Below are positions 43,622-50,768 of a DNA stretch of 61,038 nt, piece after piece. The number at the start of each line of letters is the position of its first letter. Position 1 is the stretch's first letter. The stretch spans positions 1 through 61,038 of the forward strand of contig NZ_RFFJ01000011.1 in assembly GCF_003696235.1 (NCBI RefSeq), written 5' to 3'. The position numbers and the translations under genes are program-made. Below the pieces are notes generated by a model, which saw only the letters and a program-made list of their open reading frames with translations, had not been told where the DNA came from and made no database searches. Source of the stretch: Streptomyces triticirhizae. Lineage in GTDB: Bacteria > Actinomycetota > Actinomycetes > Streptomycetales > Streptomycetaceae.

Positions 43622-44392
43622 ATGACCGGATCGACCCGTGCGACGTCTGGCCGCCCGCTGCGCGTCACGGTGTGGAACGAGAACGTCCACGAGACGACCG
43701 AGCCAGCCGTCGCCGAACGCTACCCCGAGGGCATCCACGGCGCGATAGCCGCCGGCATCGGCGAACACCTCGCCGACGCCCACATCCGCACCGCCACCCT
43801 CGACCAGCCCGAACACGGCCTCACCGAGGAGGTGCTGGCCGACACCGACGTGCTGACCTGGTGGGGGCACGCGGCACACGACCGGGTGGACGACGCGGTG
43901 GTGCGCCGCGTCCAGCGCCATGTGCTCGCCGGGATGGGCCTGTTGGTCCTGCACTCGGGCCACTTCTCCAAGATCTTCACCAGCCTGCTGGGCACCACCT
44001 GCACCCTGGACTGGCGCAACGGCCAGGACCGCGAACTGGTCTGGACGGTCGCCCCCACCCACCCGATCGCCGAGGGCGTTCCCAGCCCCATCGACATCCC
44101 CCAACAGGAGATGTACGGGGAGCACTTCGACATCCCGACGCCCGAGGAGCTGATCTTCATCAGCTCCTTCAGCGGCGGCGAGGTCTTCCGCTCCGGCTGC
44201 ACCTTCACCAGGGGCCACGGCCGGATCTTCTACTTCAGCCCCGGCGACCAGGAGTACCCCGTCTACCACCACCCGGACGTGCGCCGGGTGTTGGCCAACG
44301 GCGTGCGCTGGGCGGCGCAGCCGGAGCGCGAGCGGCGCGCGCCGCAGATCCACGAGCGCCCCACCGCCGGCTGGTTCGAGGCCGGCCGATGA
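43622..44392 (+). CDS. ThuA-domain protein (trehalose-utilisation family)
   Basis: The 256-residue protein has the class I glutamine-amidotransferase-like ThuA fold: [39 protein letters not shown] and [21 protein letters not shown] are all hallmarks. ThuA/ThuB in rhizobia convert trehalose-type disaccharides to 3-keto derivatives. ATG 43622 follows GGGAACGAGAG. Its stop overlaps the next gene's ATG, a Gfo/Idh/MocA oxidoreductase, reproducing the ThuA-ThuB pairing. Substrate glycoside unknown. Confidence 0.92.
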   Translation: MTGSTRATSGRPLRVTVWNENVHETTEPAVAERYPEGIHGAIAAGIGEHLADAHIRTATLDQPEHGLTEEVLADTDVLTWWGHAAHDRVDDAVVRRVQRHVLAGMGLLVLHSGHFSKIFTSLLGTTCTLDWRNGQDRELVWTVAPTHPIAEGVPSPIDIPQQEMYGEHFDIPTPEELIFISSFSGGEVFRSGCTFTRGHGRIFYFSPGDQEYPVYHHPDVRRVLANGVRWAAQPERERRAPQIHERPTAGWFEAGR

Positions 44393-45474
44393 GCGCCGGC
44401 CAGCCCCCTGCGGCGGGGGCCGAAGCCGCCCCGGTCACCTTCCGCACGCTGCCCGCCGACCGGCCCGTTCGCCTGCTGCTCGTCGGCGCCGGCGGCATGG
44501 GGCGCGCCTGGCTGCGCGCGATCGCCGCCGAGCCCGAGGTCACCCTGGCCGGGGTGGCGGACCTCGACGTCGCCCAGGCGCGCCGCTCGCTCGCCGCCGT
44601 GCCGGGCCTGGGCGAGGTGCCGGTCGCCGCCTCGCTCGGCGAACTCGCCGACGGCGAGGGCGCCGACGCGGTGCTCGACGTGACCGTGCCCGCCGCCCAT
44701 CTGCCCGTCACCCTGGAGGCGTTGGGTCGGGGCCTGCCCGTGCTGGGCGAGAAGCCGATGGCGGCCACGCTCGGCGAGGCGCGGGCCCTGGTGCGGGCGG
44801 CCGAGGAGGCGGGCGAGCTGTTCATGGTCAGCCAGAGCCGCCGCTACGACCGGCACCTGCACGCGCTGCGCGCCGAGGCGGAGCGGCTGGGCCGGCTCGG
44901 CATCCTCGTGCAGGAGTTCTTCAAGGCGCCCCGCTTCGGCGGCTTCCGGGACGCCATGGAGCACCCGCTGGTGCTCGACATGGCGATCCACAGCTTCGAC
45001 GCCGCCCGCTTCGTCCTGGGCGCCGACCCCGTCGCGGTCTACTGCGACGAGTACAACCCGGCGTGGAGCTGGTACCGGGGCGACGCCGCCGCCACCGCCA
45101 TCTTCGAGATGGCCGGCGACACGCGGTACGTCTACACCGGCAGCTGGTGCAGCGACGGGCTGGAGACCTCGTGGAACAGCGACTGGCGGCTCAGCGGCGA
45201 GCGCGGCAGCGCGACCTGGGACGGCGAGAACGCGCCGCGTGTGGAGCTGGCGGACCCGGGGAACGCTCCCGAAGCGGCCGCCAACGCCCCGGCGGGGAGC
45301 GGGATAGCGGGCGCGCTGACCGAGTTCGTCACCGCGCTGCGCACCGGGCGGGTGCCGATGGGGGAGTGCCACGACAACCTGCTGAGCCTCGCCATGGTGC
45401 ACGCCGCGATCGCCTCGGCCAGGGACCGGGCCCGGGTGACCATCGCCGAGGTGCTCGCGGCCGCGACGGCATGA
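44389..45474 (+). CDS. Gfo/Idh/MocA-family oxidoreductase (ThuB-like)
   Basis: The 361-residue NAD(P)-dependent sugar oxidoreductase has its Rossmann motif at [17 protein letters not shown]. The family catalytic lysine lies in [12 protein letters not shown] (EKP motif) and the downstream active-site histidine in [15 protein letters not shown]. It is coupled to ThuA by an ATGA overlap. Probably oxidises or reduces a glycoside to or from its 3-keto form. A 15-residue N-terminal extension precedes the fold. Confidence 0.92.
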   Translation: MSAGQPPAAGAEAAPVTFRTLPADRPVRLLLVGAGGMGRAWLRAIAAEPEVTLAGVADLDVAQARRSLAAVPGLGEVPVAASLGELADGEGADAVLDVTVPAAHLPVTLEALGRGLPVLGEKPMAATLGEARALVRAAEEAGELFMVSQSRRYDRHLHALRAEAERLGRLGILVQEFFKAPRFGGFRDAMEHPLVLDMAIHSFDAARFVLGADPVAVYCDEYNPAWSWYRGDAAATAIFEMAGDTRYVYTGSWCSDGLETSWNSDWRLSGERGSATWDGENAPRVELADPGNAPEAAANAPAGSGIAGALTEFVTALRTGRVPMGECHDNLLSLAMVHAAIASARDRARVTIAEVLAAATA

Positions 45475-45586
45475 CCGGCGCGCCGGCGTGACCCGGTGAC
45501 CCTCGGGGGGCGTCCTGCGGCGGGGCGCCGCCCGGGGCGGGCCGGTACCGGGAATAGGCCGGGCGGGGGCGGCCGTTGCCCGTGGT

Positions 45587-46540
45587 ATGGACGTTGGGGT
45601 GGTGCTGTCGGGCGCCGGGGCGCCGAACTTCGTGGAGGGGGCCGTCGCGCAGGCGCGCGAGGCCCGGGAGACGGGCGTGGCCTCGGCCTGGCTGGGGCAA
45701 CGACTCGACTATGACGCCGCCGCGTTGGCGGCCGTGATCGGGCACGCGGTGCCCGGGCTGACCGTCGGCACCTCGGCGATCCCGATCTTCGGGCGCCACC
45801 CGGTGCTGGTGGCCGGGCAGGCGCTGACCGCCCAGGCGGCGGCCGGCGGGCGCTTCCAACTGGGGCTGGCGCTGGGCGCCAAGCCGTTTGTGGAGGGAAC
45901 GTTCGGGATCACCTATGAGCGGCCCGTCGCGTTGCTCGCCGAGTTTCTGACCGTGCTGCGCGCGCTGCTGACCGAGGGCACGGCGGACTTCCGGGGCGAA
46001 CTGCTCAGCGCCGCACCGCCGTTGCCGGTCGCCCTGCCGGGCGCGGAACGCGTTCCGCCGCTGCTGGTGGCGGCGATGGGTCCCCAGGCGCTGCGGGTGA
46101 CGGGCGAACTCGCCGACGGCACCCTGCCGTTCCTCGCCGGGCCCCGGGCGCTCGGCGAGCATGTCGTGCCGGCGCTCACGGCGGCGGCCGAGGCGGCCGG
46201 GCGGCCCGCGCCCCGGGTGGTCGCGCTGGTGCCGGCCGTGGTCACCGCCGAGGTGGCCCGGGTGCGCGAGGTGGCGGCGCGGGAGCTGGCGTTCTACGAG
46301 TCGATCCCCTCCTACCGCCGGGTCCTCGAACTGAGCGGCGCGGAACGGGCGGCCGAGGTCGCGGTCGTCGGCGACGAGGAGACGGTCGCCGCCGAGGTGC
46401 GCCGCTACCGCAACGCGGGCGCGACCGAGGTGGTCCTCACCCAGACCTCGATGGGCGGCGAGGCGGCCCGCCGCCGCACATGGCGCCTGGCCGGCGAACT
46501 GACCCGGGCGGACGGGCGCGGCCCGCGGGCCGGCGCGTGA
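45587..46540 (+). CDS. LLM-class (F420-dependent type) oxidoreductase
   Basis: The 317-residue luciferase-like TIM barrel opens MDVGVVLSGAGAPNFVEGAV, followed by GLTVGTSAIPIFGRHPVLVA, RFQLGLALG and LLVAAMGPQALRVTGELADG. These fit the actinobacterial F420-dependent subgroup. There is no clear ribosome-binding site before ATG 45587. The gene is monocistronic in appearance and is followed by the 15-bp palindrome array. Substrate unknown. Confidence 0.87.
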   Translation: MDVGVVLSGAGAPNFVEGAVAQAREARETGVASAWLGQRLDYDAAALAAVIGHAVPGLTVGTSAIPIFGRHPVLVAGQALTAQAAAGGRFQLGLALGAKPFVEGTFGITYERPVALLAEFLTVLRALLTEGTADFRGELLSAAPPLPVALPGAERVPPLLVAAMGPQALRVTGELADGTLPFLAGPRALGEHVVPALTAAAEAAGRPAPRVVALVPAVVTAEVARVREVAARELAFYESIPSYRRVLELSGAERAAEVAVVGDEETVAAEVRRYRNAGATEVVLTQTSMGGEAARRRTWRLAGELTRADGRGPRAGA

Positions 46541-46563
46541 CCGGGCGGCGGTCGTTCCTCGGG

Positions 46564-46986
46564 CGGAGAGGCAATCCGCTTGGGGTGCCTCTCCGTTGAG
46601 AGGTTCGGAGCGCTTCTCCGTTCGGAGGGTTTCTCCGTTCGGAGGGTTTCTCCGGTTGAGCGCGAGGCGGAGAGGCTCTCCGCTCGCGCGGGCAGCGGTG
46701 CGGTGCGGTGCGGTGCGGTGCGGGTAACGGAAGGGCGCTCCGCCTGGCTGAGCGGCGGTGAGCCTCTCCGCTTGGGGGCGGTGAGTGGGTGAGGGGCCCG
46801 GCGTCTTGGGCGAGGGCGGTGGGGTGTCGGAGAGGTTCTCCGTGTCGGCGGCCCGGGGGTTGGCTCTGATGAGAGGGGCCTCGCCCGATGGAGACGCTCT
46901 CCGCTTGAGGCGGCGCTCGCGTTGCGCCGCCAGTGTTCCGGTCGCGCCCCAGGGCGAGGGGCGCCGGTGGGCGGAGAGCCTCTCCG
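46564..46986. repeat. Array of about ten 15-bp palindromes, consensus CGGAGAGSYTCTCCG
   Basis: Copies start at 46564, 46606, 46623, 46640, 46668, 46728, 46756, 46828, 46889 and 46972. Perfect or near-perfect units are CGGAGAGGCTCTCCG (46668), CGGAGAGGTTCTCCG (46828) and CGGAGAGCCTCTCCG (46972). Two identical CGGAGGGTTTCTCCG units lie 17 bp apart (46623 and 46640). Others have one to four changes. A related hairpin CCTCTCCGTTGAGAGG is at 46588-46603. Spacing is irregular (17 to 83 bp), so it is neither CRISPR nor simple tandem repeat. The odd-length symmetrical unit without loop looks like a protein-binding site more than an RNA hairpin. Confidence 0.88.
46695..46724. repeat. GCGGT pentamer run
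   Basis: Five perfect GCGGT units followed by GCGGG lie inside the palindrome array, between its fifth and sixth copies. It is simple-sequence DNA prone to slippage. Confidence 0.8.
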
Positions 46987-47022
46987 CATCCATGGCGGCC
47001 TTCGCTCCGGCGAGCGCGTGGC

Positions 47023-47319
47023 CTACGCCGAGCGGGCGGTGGCCTCGGCGGCCAGCGAGGCCGCCTCGTCGGGGGCGAAGTCGGCCGCCTCGGCGGCGAG
47101 TTGGTCCAGGGAGAGGCCAACCGCCGTGGCCAGGGCCGCGATGGTGAAGAACGCCGGGGTCGGGGCGCGGCCCGTCTCGATCTTGCGCAGCGTCTCGGCG
47201 GAGACGCCGGCCGCCGCCGCGATCTCCACCATGCTGCGCTCGCCGCGCGCCCGGCGCAGCAGCGCGCCGAGCCGTTCGCCGCGCTGCCGTTCCCAGGGGG
47301 TCAGGGGAGTCCGCACCAT
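47023..47319 (-). CDS. XRE-family transcriptional regulator
   Basis: The 98-residue protein has a Cro/CI-type helix-turn-helix (MVEIAAAAGVSAETLRKIET) and an alanine-rich C-terminal helix region. ATG 47319 fits the conserved start MVRTPLTPWERQRGERLGAL. It is divergent from the methionine aminopeptidase gene, with a palindrome between them, a gene pair I know from other streptomycete genomes. Probably autoregulatory and a regulator of the aminopeptidase gene. Its 3' end faces the palindrome array. Confidence 0.88.
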   Translation of the reverse strand: MVRTPLTPWERQRGERLGALLRRARGERSMVEIAAAAGVSAETLRKIETGRAPTPAFFTIAALATAVGLSLDQLAAEAADFAPDEAASLAAEATARSA

Positions 47320-47370
47320 GTCGCGATGGTAGCCCCCCGCGACCCACACCCGCCCGCGACCGTGATACAA

Positions 47371-47380
47371 ATACCGGTAT
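47371..47380. promoter_or_regulatory. Palindrome ATACCGGTAT in the XRE/aminopeptidase promoter region
   Basis: A perfect 10-bp palindrome sits in an A+T-rich tract (GATACAAATACCGGTATAAG) between the divergent starts. It overlaps a possible -10 (TATAAG). It is a good candidate operator for the XRE protein. Confidence 0.55.
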
Positions 47381-47412
47381 AAGAATTGGCGCGAGGCGAA
47401 CGGGTGGGACCC

Positions 47413-48180
47413 ATGGTGGAGATCAAGAGCGATGCGGCGCTGGAGGCGATGCGCGAGGCCGGGCGGGTGGTCGGGCGCGCGCTGGCGGCCGTGCGGGAGG
47501 CGGCGGAGGTGGGCGTCTCGCTGCGGGAGTTGGACGAGGTGGCGGCGCGCGTGCTGAAGCGCGCCGGCGCGCGCTCCCCCTTCCTGGGCTACCAACCCTC
47601 CTTCGCGCCGGTGCCGTTCCCCGGCGTCATCTGCGCCTCCGTCAACGACGCCCTCGTCCACGGCATCCCCACCGACTACCGTCTGCGGGACGGCGACCTG
47701 CTCGGCGTCGACTGCGGCGCCGAGTTGGCCGGCTGGACCGGCGACGCGGCGATCACCTTCGCCGTCGGCACGCCCCGCGCGGCCGACCTCGCGCTGGTGG
47801 CGGCGGCCGAGCGGGCCCTGGCCGCCGGCATCGCGGCGGCCGTCCCCGGGAACCGGCTCGGCGACATCGGCCACGCCGTCGGCGCGGTGGCCGCCTCCGT
47901 GGGGGCGGGGATGCCGACCGACTTCGGCGGGCATGGCATCGGGCGGCTGATGCACGAGGACCCGTCCGTGCCCAACCGGGGCCGCCCCGGCCGGGGTTAT
48001 CCGCTGCGCCACGGCCTGACCCTGGCCATCGAGCCGATGCTGATGGCCGGCGGCCGGAACGCCTACCGCGTGGACGACGACGGCTGGACGCTGCGCACCG
48101 TGGACGGCAGCCGGGGAGCGCACGTCGAGCACACGGTCGCGATCACCAACGACGGCCCCCGGGTGCTGACCCTGCCCTGA
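47413..48180 (+). CDS. map: Type I methionine aminopeptidase
   Basis: This 255-residue cytoplasmic metalloprotease removes the initiator methionine from nascent proteins. All five metal ligands are in place: Asp in LLGVDCGAE, Asp in GWTGDAAITF, His in GHGIGRLMHEDP, Glu in LAIEPM and Glu in GAHVEHTVAI. The substrate-site VNDALVHGIP is also present. ATG 47413 is preferred over an upstream GTG. Because this copy is paired with an XRE regulator instead of the ribosomal-protein/infA cluster, it is probably an additional regulated paralogue rather than the housekeeping copy. Confidence 0.94.
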   Translation: MVEIKSDAALEAMREAGRVVGRALAAVREAAEVGVSLRELDEVAARVLKRAGARSPFLGYQPSFAPVPFPGVICASVNDALVHGIPTDYRLRDGDLLGVDCGAELAGWTGDAAITFAVGTPRAADLALVAAAERALAAGIAAAVPGNRLGDIGHAVGAVAASVGAGMPTDFGGHGIGRLMHEDPSVPNRGRPGRGYPLRHGLTLAIEPMLMAGGRNAYRVDDDGWTLRTVDGSRGAHVEHTVAITNDGPRVLTLP

Positions 48181-48208
48181 CCCGGCACGGACCCTCGTGG
48201 CGGGCGGC

Positions 48209-48241
48209 TCCCGAATATGGGATAGCATCCCGAATATGGGA
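48209..48241. promoter_or_regulatory. Two tandem operators TCCCGAATATGGGA overlapping the XRE-cupin start
   Basis: Identical 14-bp sites with TCCC/GGGA arms lie at 48209-48222 and 48228-48241, 19 bp apart. The second contains the ATG at 48236. A -10-like TAGCAT (48223-48228) lies between them, so the transcript probably begins at or next to the ATG. Confidence 0.75.
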
Positions 48242-48823
48242 AACGAGGGCGTGGGAGACGTCGCCGAGCGGGAGATGGACGCCAGGCTGGCCGGCCGGCT
48301 GGCCGCGTTGCGGGTCGAACGGGGCTGGTCGCTGGAGGAGTTGGCGCGCCGCACGGGCGTCAGCCGGTCGACCCTCTCCCGGCTGGAGCGGGCCGAGATC
48401 AGCCCCACGGCCACCCTGCTGAACCGGCTCTGCGCGGCCTACGAGCGGACCATGTCCCGGCTGCTCGCCGAGGTCGAGGCCGAGCCGCCCGAACTGGTCG
48501 ACGTCGAACGGCAGTTGGTCTGGCGCGACGAGGAGGCCGGCCTGGTCCGCCGCTCGGTCTCCCCGCCGCACCCGGGGCTGCGGGCCGAGCTGGTCGAGGT
48601 CGAACTGGCCCCGGGCGCCGACATCGCCTACGACGGGCCGCCGGTGCCCGGCGTCGAGCAGCACATCTGGGTGCGCGAGGGCGCGCTGGAGATCGCCGTC
48701 AACGGGCGCGAGCACCGGGTGGCCGCCGGCGCCTGCCTGCGCTTCCGGCTCTGGGGCACGTCCCGCTTCCGCTGCCCCGGGCCCGAACCCGTGCGCTACG
48801 CGCTGGTGGTGGTGCTGCCATGA
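48236..48823 (+). CDS. XRE-family regulator with C-terminal cupin domain
   Basis: The 195-residue protein has an N-terminal helix-turn-helix (LEELARRTGVSRSTLSRLER, then ISPTATLLNRLCAAY) and a C-terminal cupin ligand domain (VPGVEQHIWVREGALEIAVN). This matches the PuuR/SutR-like layout. No ribosome-binding site precedes ATG 48236, and the start lies inside an operator copy, which suggests a leaderless, self-repressed mRNA. The stop overlaps the GNAT gene start. The co-regulated acetyltransferase may modify the cupin ligand. Confidence 0.9.
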   Translation: MGNEGVGDVAEREMDARLAGRLAALRVERGWSLEELARRTGVSRSTLSRLERAEISPTATLLNRLCAAYERTMSRLLAEVEAEPPELVDVERQLVWRDEEAGLVRRSVSPPHPGLRAELVEVELAPGADIAYDGPPVPGVEQHIWVREGALEIAVNGREHRVAAGACLRFRLWGTSRFRCPGPEPVRYALVVVLP

Positions 48824-49476
48824 CCGCCCACCGTGTGAGCATCGCGAGCGGCGCGCAGAGCGCGCACGGGGCGCACGGGGCATCCGGCGCGCACGGGGTG
48901 GCCGGGGTGGCCATCCGCCGGCTGGGCGTGGCGGACTTCGACGAGGTCGTGCCCGAACTGGCGCGGTTGCTGGTGGAGTTGGTCGCCGGCAGCGTCTCGC
49001 TCGGCTTTCTGCGCCCGCTGGAACCGGCGGCCGCCGAGCGGTGGTGGCGCGGCCGGCGGGCCGCCGTCGCCGAGGGGGAGCTGACCGTCTGGGTGGCGGC
49101 CGAGGGCGGAACGGTGCTCGGCACCGTCGGGCTCTCCCGAGCGCCCATGCCCGCCGGCCGGCACCGGGCCGAGGTGGTGAAGCTGATGGTGCGGCCCGAC
49201 GCCCAGGGCAGGGGCCTGGGCCGCGCCCTGCTCGCCACGGCCGAACGGGCCGCGCGGGCGGCCGGGTTGCGGCTGTTGCTCCTGGACACCGAGGCCGGCA
49301 CCCCGGCCGAACGGCTCTACCGGGCCACCGGCTGGTCCCACTACGGCACGGTGCCGGAGTACGCCGCCGAGTCCGGCGGGGTGCTGCGGGACTGCGCCTT
49401 CTTCTACAAGCCGCTCGACGAGGCGCCGCCCGACGCGGCCGTCGACAGCAGGCCGCCCTCGCGCAGCGGGAGGTGA
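48820..49476 (+). CDS. GNAT-family N-acetyltransferase
   Basis: The 218-residue acetyltransferase has the acetyl-CoA site MVRPDAQGRGLGRALLATAE and an aminoglycoside-acetyltransferase-like tail (AERLYRATGWSHYGTVPEYA). The N-terminal 30 residues are a His/Gly/Ala repeat (GAHGASGAHGVAGVA) absent from typical family members. ATG 48820 overlaps the XRE-cupin stop, so the pair is co-expressed. Small amines or amino acids are likely substrates. The end overlaps a frameshifted gene on the other strand by about 70 bp. Confidence 0.9.
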   Translation: MTAHRVSIASGAQSAHGAHGASGAHGVAGVAIRRLGVADFDEVVPELARLLVELVAGSVSLGFLRPLEPAAAERWWRGRRAAVAEGELTVWVAAEGGTVLGTVGLSRAPMPAGRHRAEVVKLMVRPDAQGRGLGRALLATAERAARAAGLRLLLLDTEAGTPAERLYRATGWSHYGTVPEYAAESGGVLRDCAFFYKPLDEAPPDAAVDSRPPSRSGR

Positions 49477-50125
49477 GCCCCGGCCCGTGCCGAGCCGTCG
49501 GGCGCGACGATGGCGTCGACGTCGTCGACGTCCCATGTGACGCGGAAGCCCACGGGGAGCGCGAGCATGGCCAGCGCGCCGGGGCGCGTGCGCCACAGCT
49601 CCGCCACCGGGCACGTGGGCCATGCCGCCTCCGGGAGCGGGTCGGCGCTCCCGGCCGCGCCATCCTCCGCGTCGCCTTCGGCGGTCCCTCGCCTCAGCAG
49701 CCAGCCGGAGTCGCCGGGGCCGGGCGCGCGCCGCTCCAGCACCACGGCAGCCGCCCGTTCCGCGCCCGGCTCGATGCGCACGGTCTCGGTGAAGTCCGGT
49801 GCCGGCCGGGGAGTTCGTCGTGGTGGAGGGCCAGGGCGAGGCATCGTTCCCGGGCTTGCGGTAGCCGAAGGGTGGTGCCAAGCCTGGCCTCCCAGCGCTC
49901 CTCGCCCACCGCGCGCCGGTCGCATCCGGCGTGCGGAGCGCCCACCTCGGGCCGGCGCGCGCCCGCGGAGTCCAGCCGGAACCGCGCCCCGCCGTACCGC
50001 ACCCCGCGCCCAGCCGTCAGCTCCTCGGCCGGTATCTCGGCCATCCGCGCCAACAGGCGCTCCACCAGCTCTTGTTGCTCTGAGGCGGCGGTGACCCGCA
50101 CGGCCAGGCCGGCGACGGTGTGCAC
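49404..50125 (-). pseudogene. Frameshifted gene, C-terminal part resembling DUF2185/Imm33-type domain
   Basis: Frame one starts with GTG 50125 (VHTVAGLAVRVTAASEQQEL, LARMAEIPAEELTAGRGVRY) and is coding-like to ALHHDELPG near 49805. The natural continuation APDFTETVRIEPGAERAAAV, then DSGWLLRRG and ELWRTRPGALAMLALPVGF, lies in another frame and runs to 49404. A single indel in the ccggcc tract near 49800-49812 explains it. The DSGW..P-G layout recalls DUF2185 immunity-like domains, but this is weak. The 3' end overlaps the GNAT gene. Confidence 0.5.
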
Positions 50126-50179
50126 CTTCCCAACCGAAACGGAACGGGAACGGGTGAGGCCGGGAGCGGCGGCCGGCCG

Positions 50180-50503
50180 TCAGCCGTCGGTGGTCTCCGT
50201 CTCCAGCCACCGTAGATAGTCCGCGCCGCCACGGGCGATCTCGGTGGCCACGATCTGCGGCACCTCATAGCCGTGCGACTCCCTGACCAGGGCTTCGAGT
50301 TCCGGATAGCGGGCGGCCGTGGTCTTGAGGACCAGCCGCCACTCCTGATCCGAGGTGACCTCGCCCTGCCACCGGTAGACGCTGGTGATCGGCCCGTCCA
50401 CCTGGGCGCAGGCGGCGAGCCGCGCGGCCACGGCCGCCCGGCCGATGGCCTCGGCGGCCTCGCGGCTGTCGAGGGTGGTGGTGACGACGAGATGGTCGGC
50501 CAT
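50180..50503 (-). CDS. cutA: CutA divalent-ion tolerance protein
   Basis: The 107-residue protein matches CutA1: VVTTTLDSREAAEAIGRAAV, ARLAACAQVDGPITSVYRWQ, GEVTSDQEWRLVLKTTAARY and HGYEVPQIVATEI are the family's conserved strands. It forms a stable trimer related to PII signalling proteins. A role in copper tolerance is historical and its true function remains unclear. ATG 50503 follows GGGAG and is preferred to an upstream in-frame start that adds an Arg-rich tail. Confidence 0.93.
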   Translation of the reverse strand: MADHLVVTTTLDSREAAEAIGRAAVAARLAACAQVDGPITSVYRWQGEVTSDQEWRLVLKTTAARYPELEALVRESHGYEVPQIVATEIARGGADYLRWLETETTDG

Positions 50504-50768
50504 GGCGAAACTCCCTGAACGCGGCTGAGGAAACGATATCGACGCCCGCCCCACCCCGTGCCCGCCCCGGGCACCCCGTGCCCGCCCCGAACGCCTGCGT
50601 GCCCGCACACCCCCGTCTTTCCCGGAAACGGACGAAGTTGTCCTCGGAGAGGCGAAAGTTATGGACAGGACCGATCAAAGTCCCTACCTTGCCCGCGAGA
50701 TGGGTTAGTCGCGAGTACATGACAGCGCTCGTGACCTCCCCACAGCACCCGTCACGGCAGGAGGACAA

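Larger units (their letters stand above)
46541..47022. other. Convergent intergenic region filled by the palindrome array
   Basis: This 482-bp gap between the LLM oxidoreductase and the XRE gene has no credible gene. Its content is the palindrome array (46564-46986) and a GCGGT pentamer run (46695-46724), both listed separately. Confidence 0.7.

Noticed and set aside
46580..46792. 70-residue plus-strand frame inside the palindrome array
   Set aside because: Its content simply reflects the repeats. Similar peptides appear in several frames of both strands, and no ribosome site is present.
46564..46986. CRISPR array interpretation of the palindromes
   Set aside because: Units are 15 bp, spacing varies from 17 to 83 bp, repeats are degenerate, and no cas gene is present.
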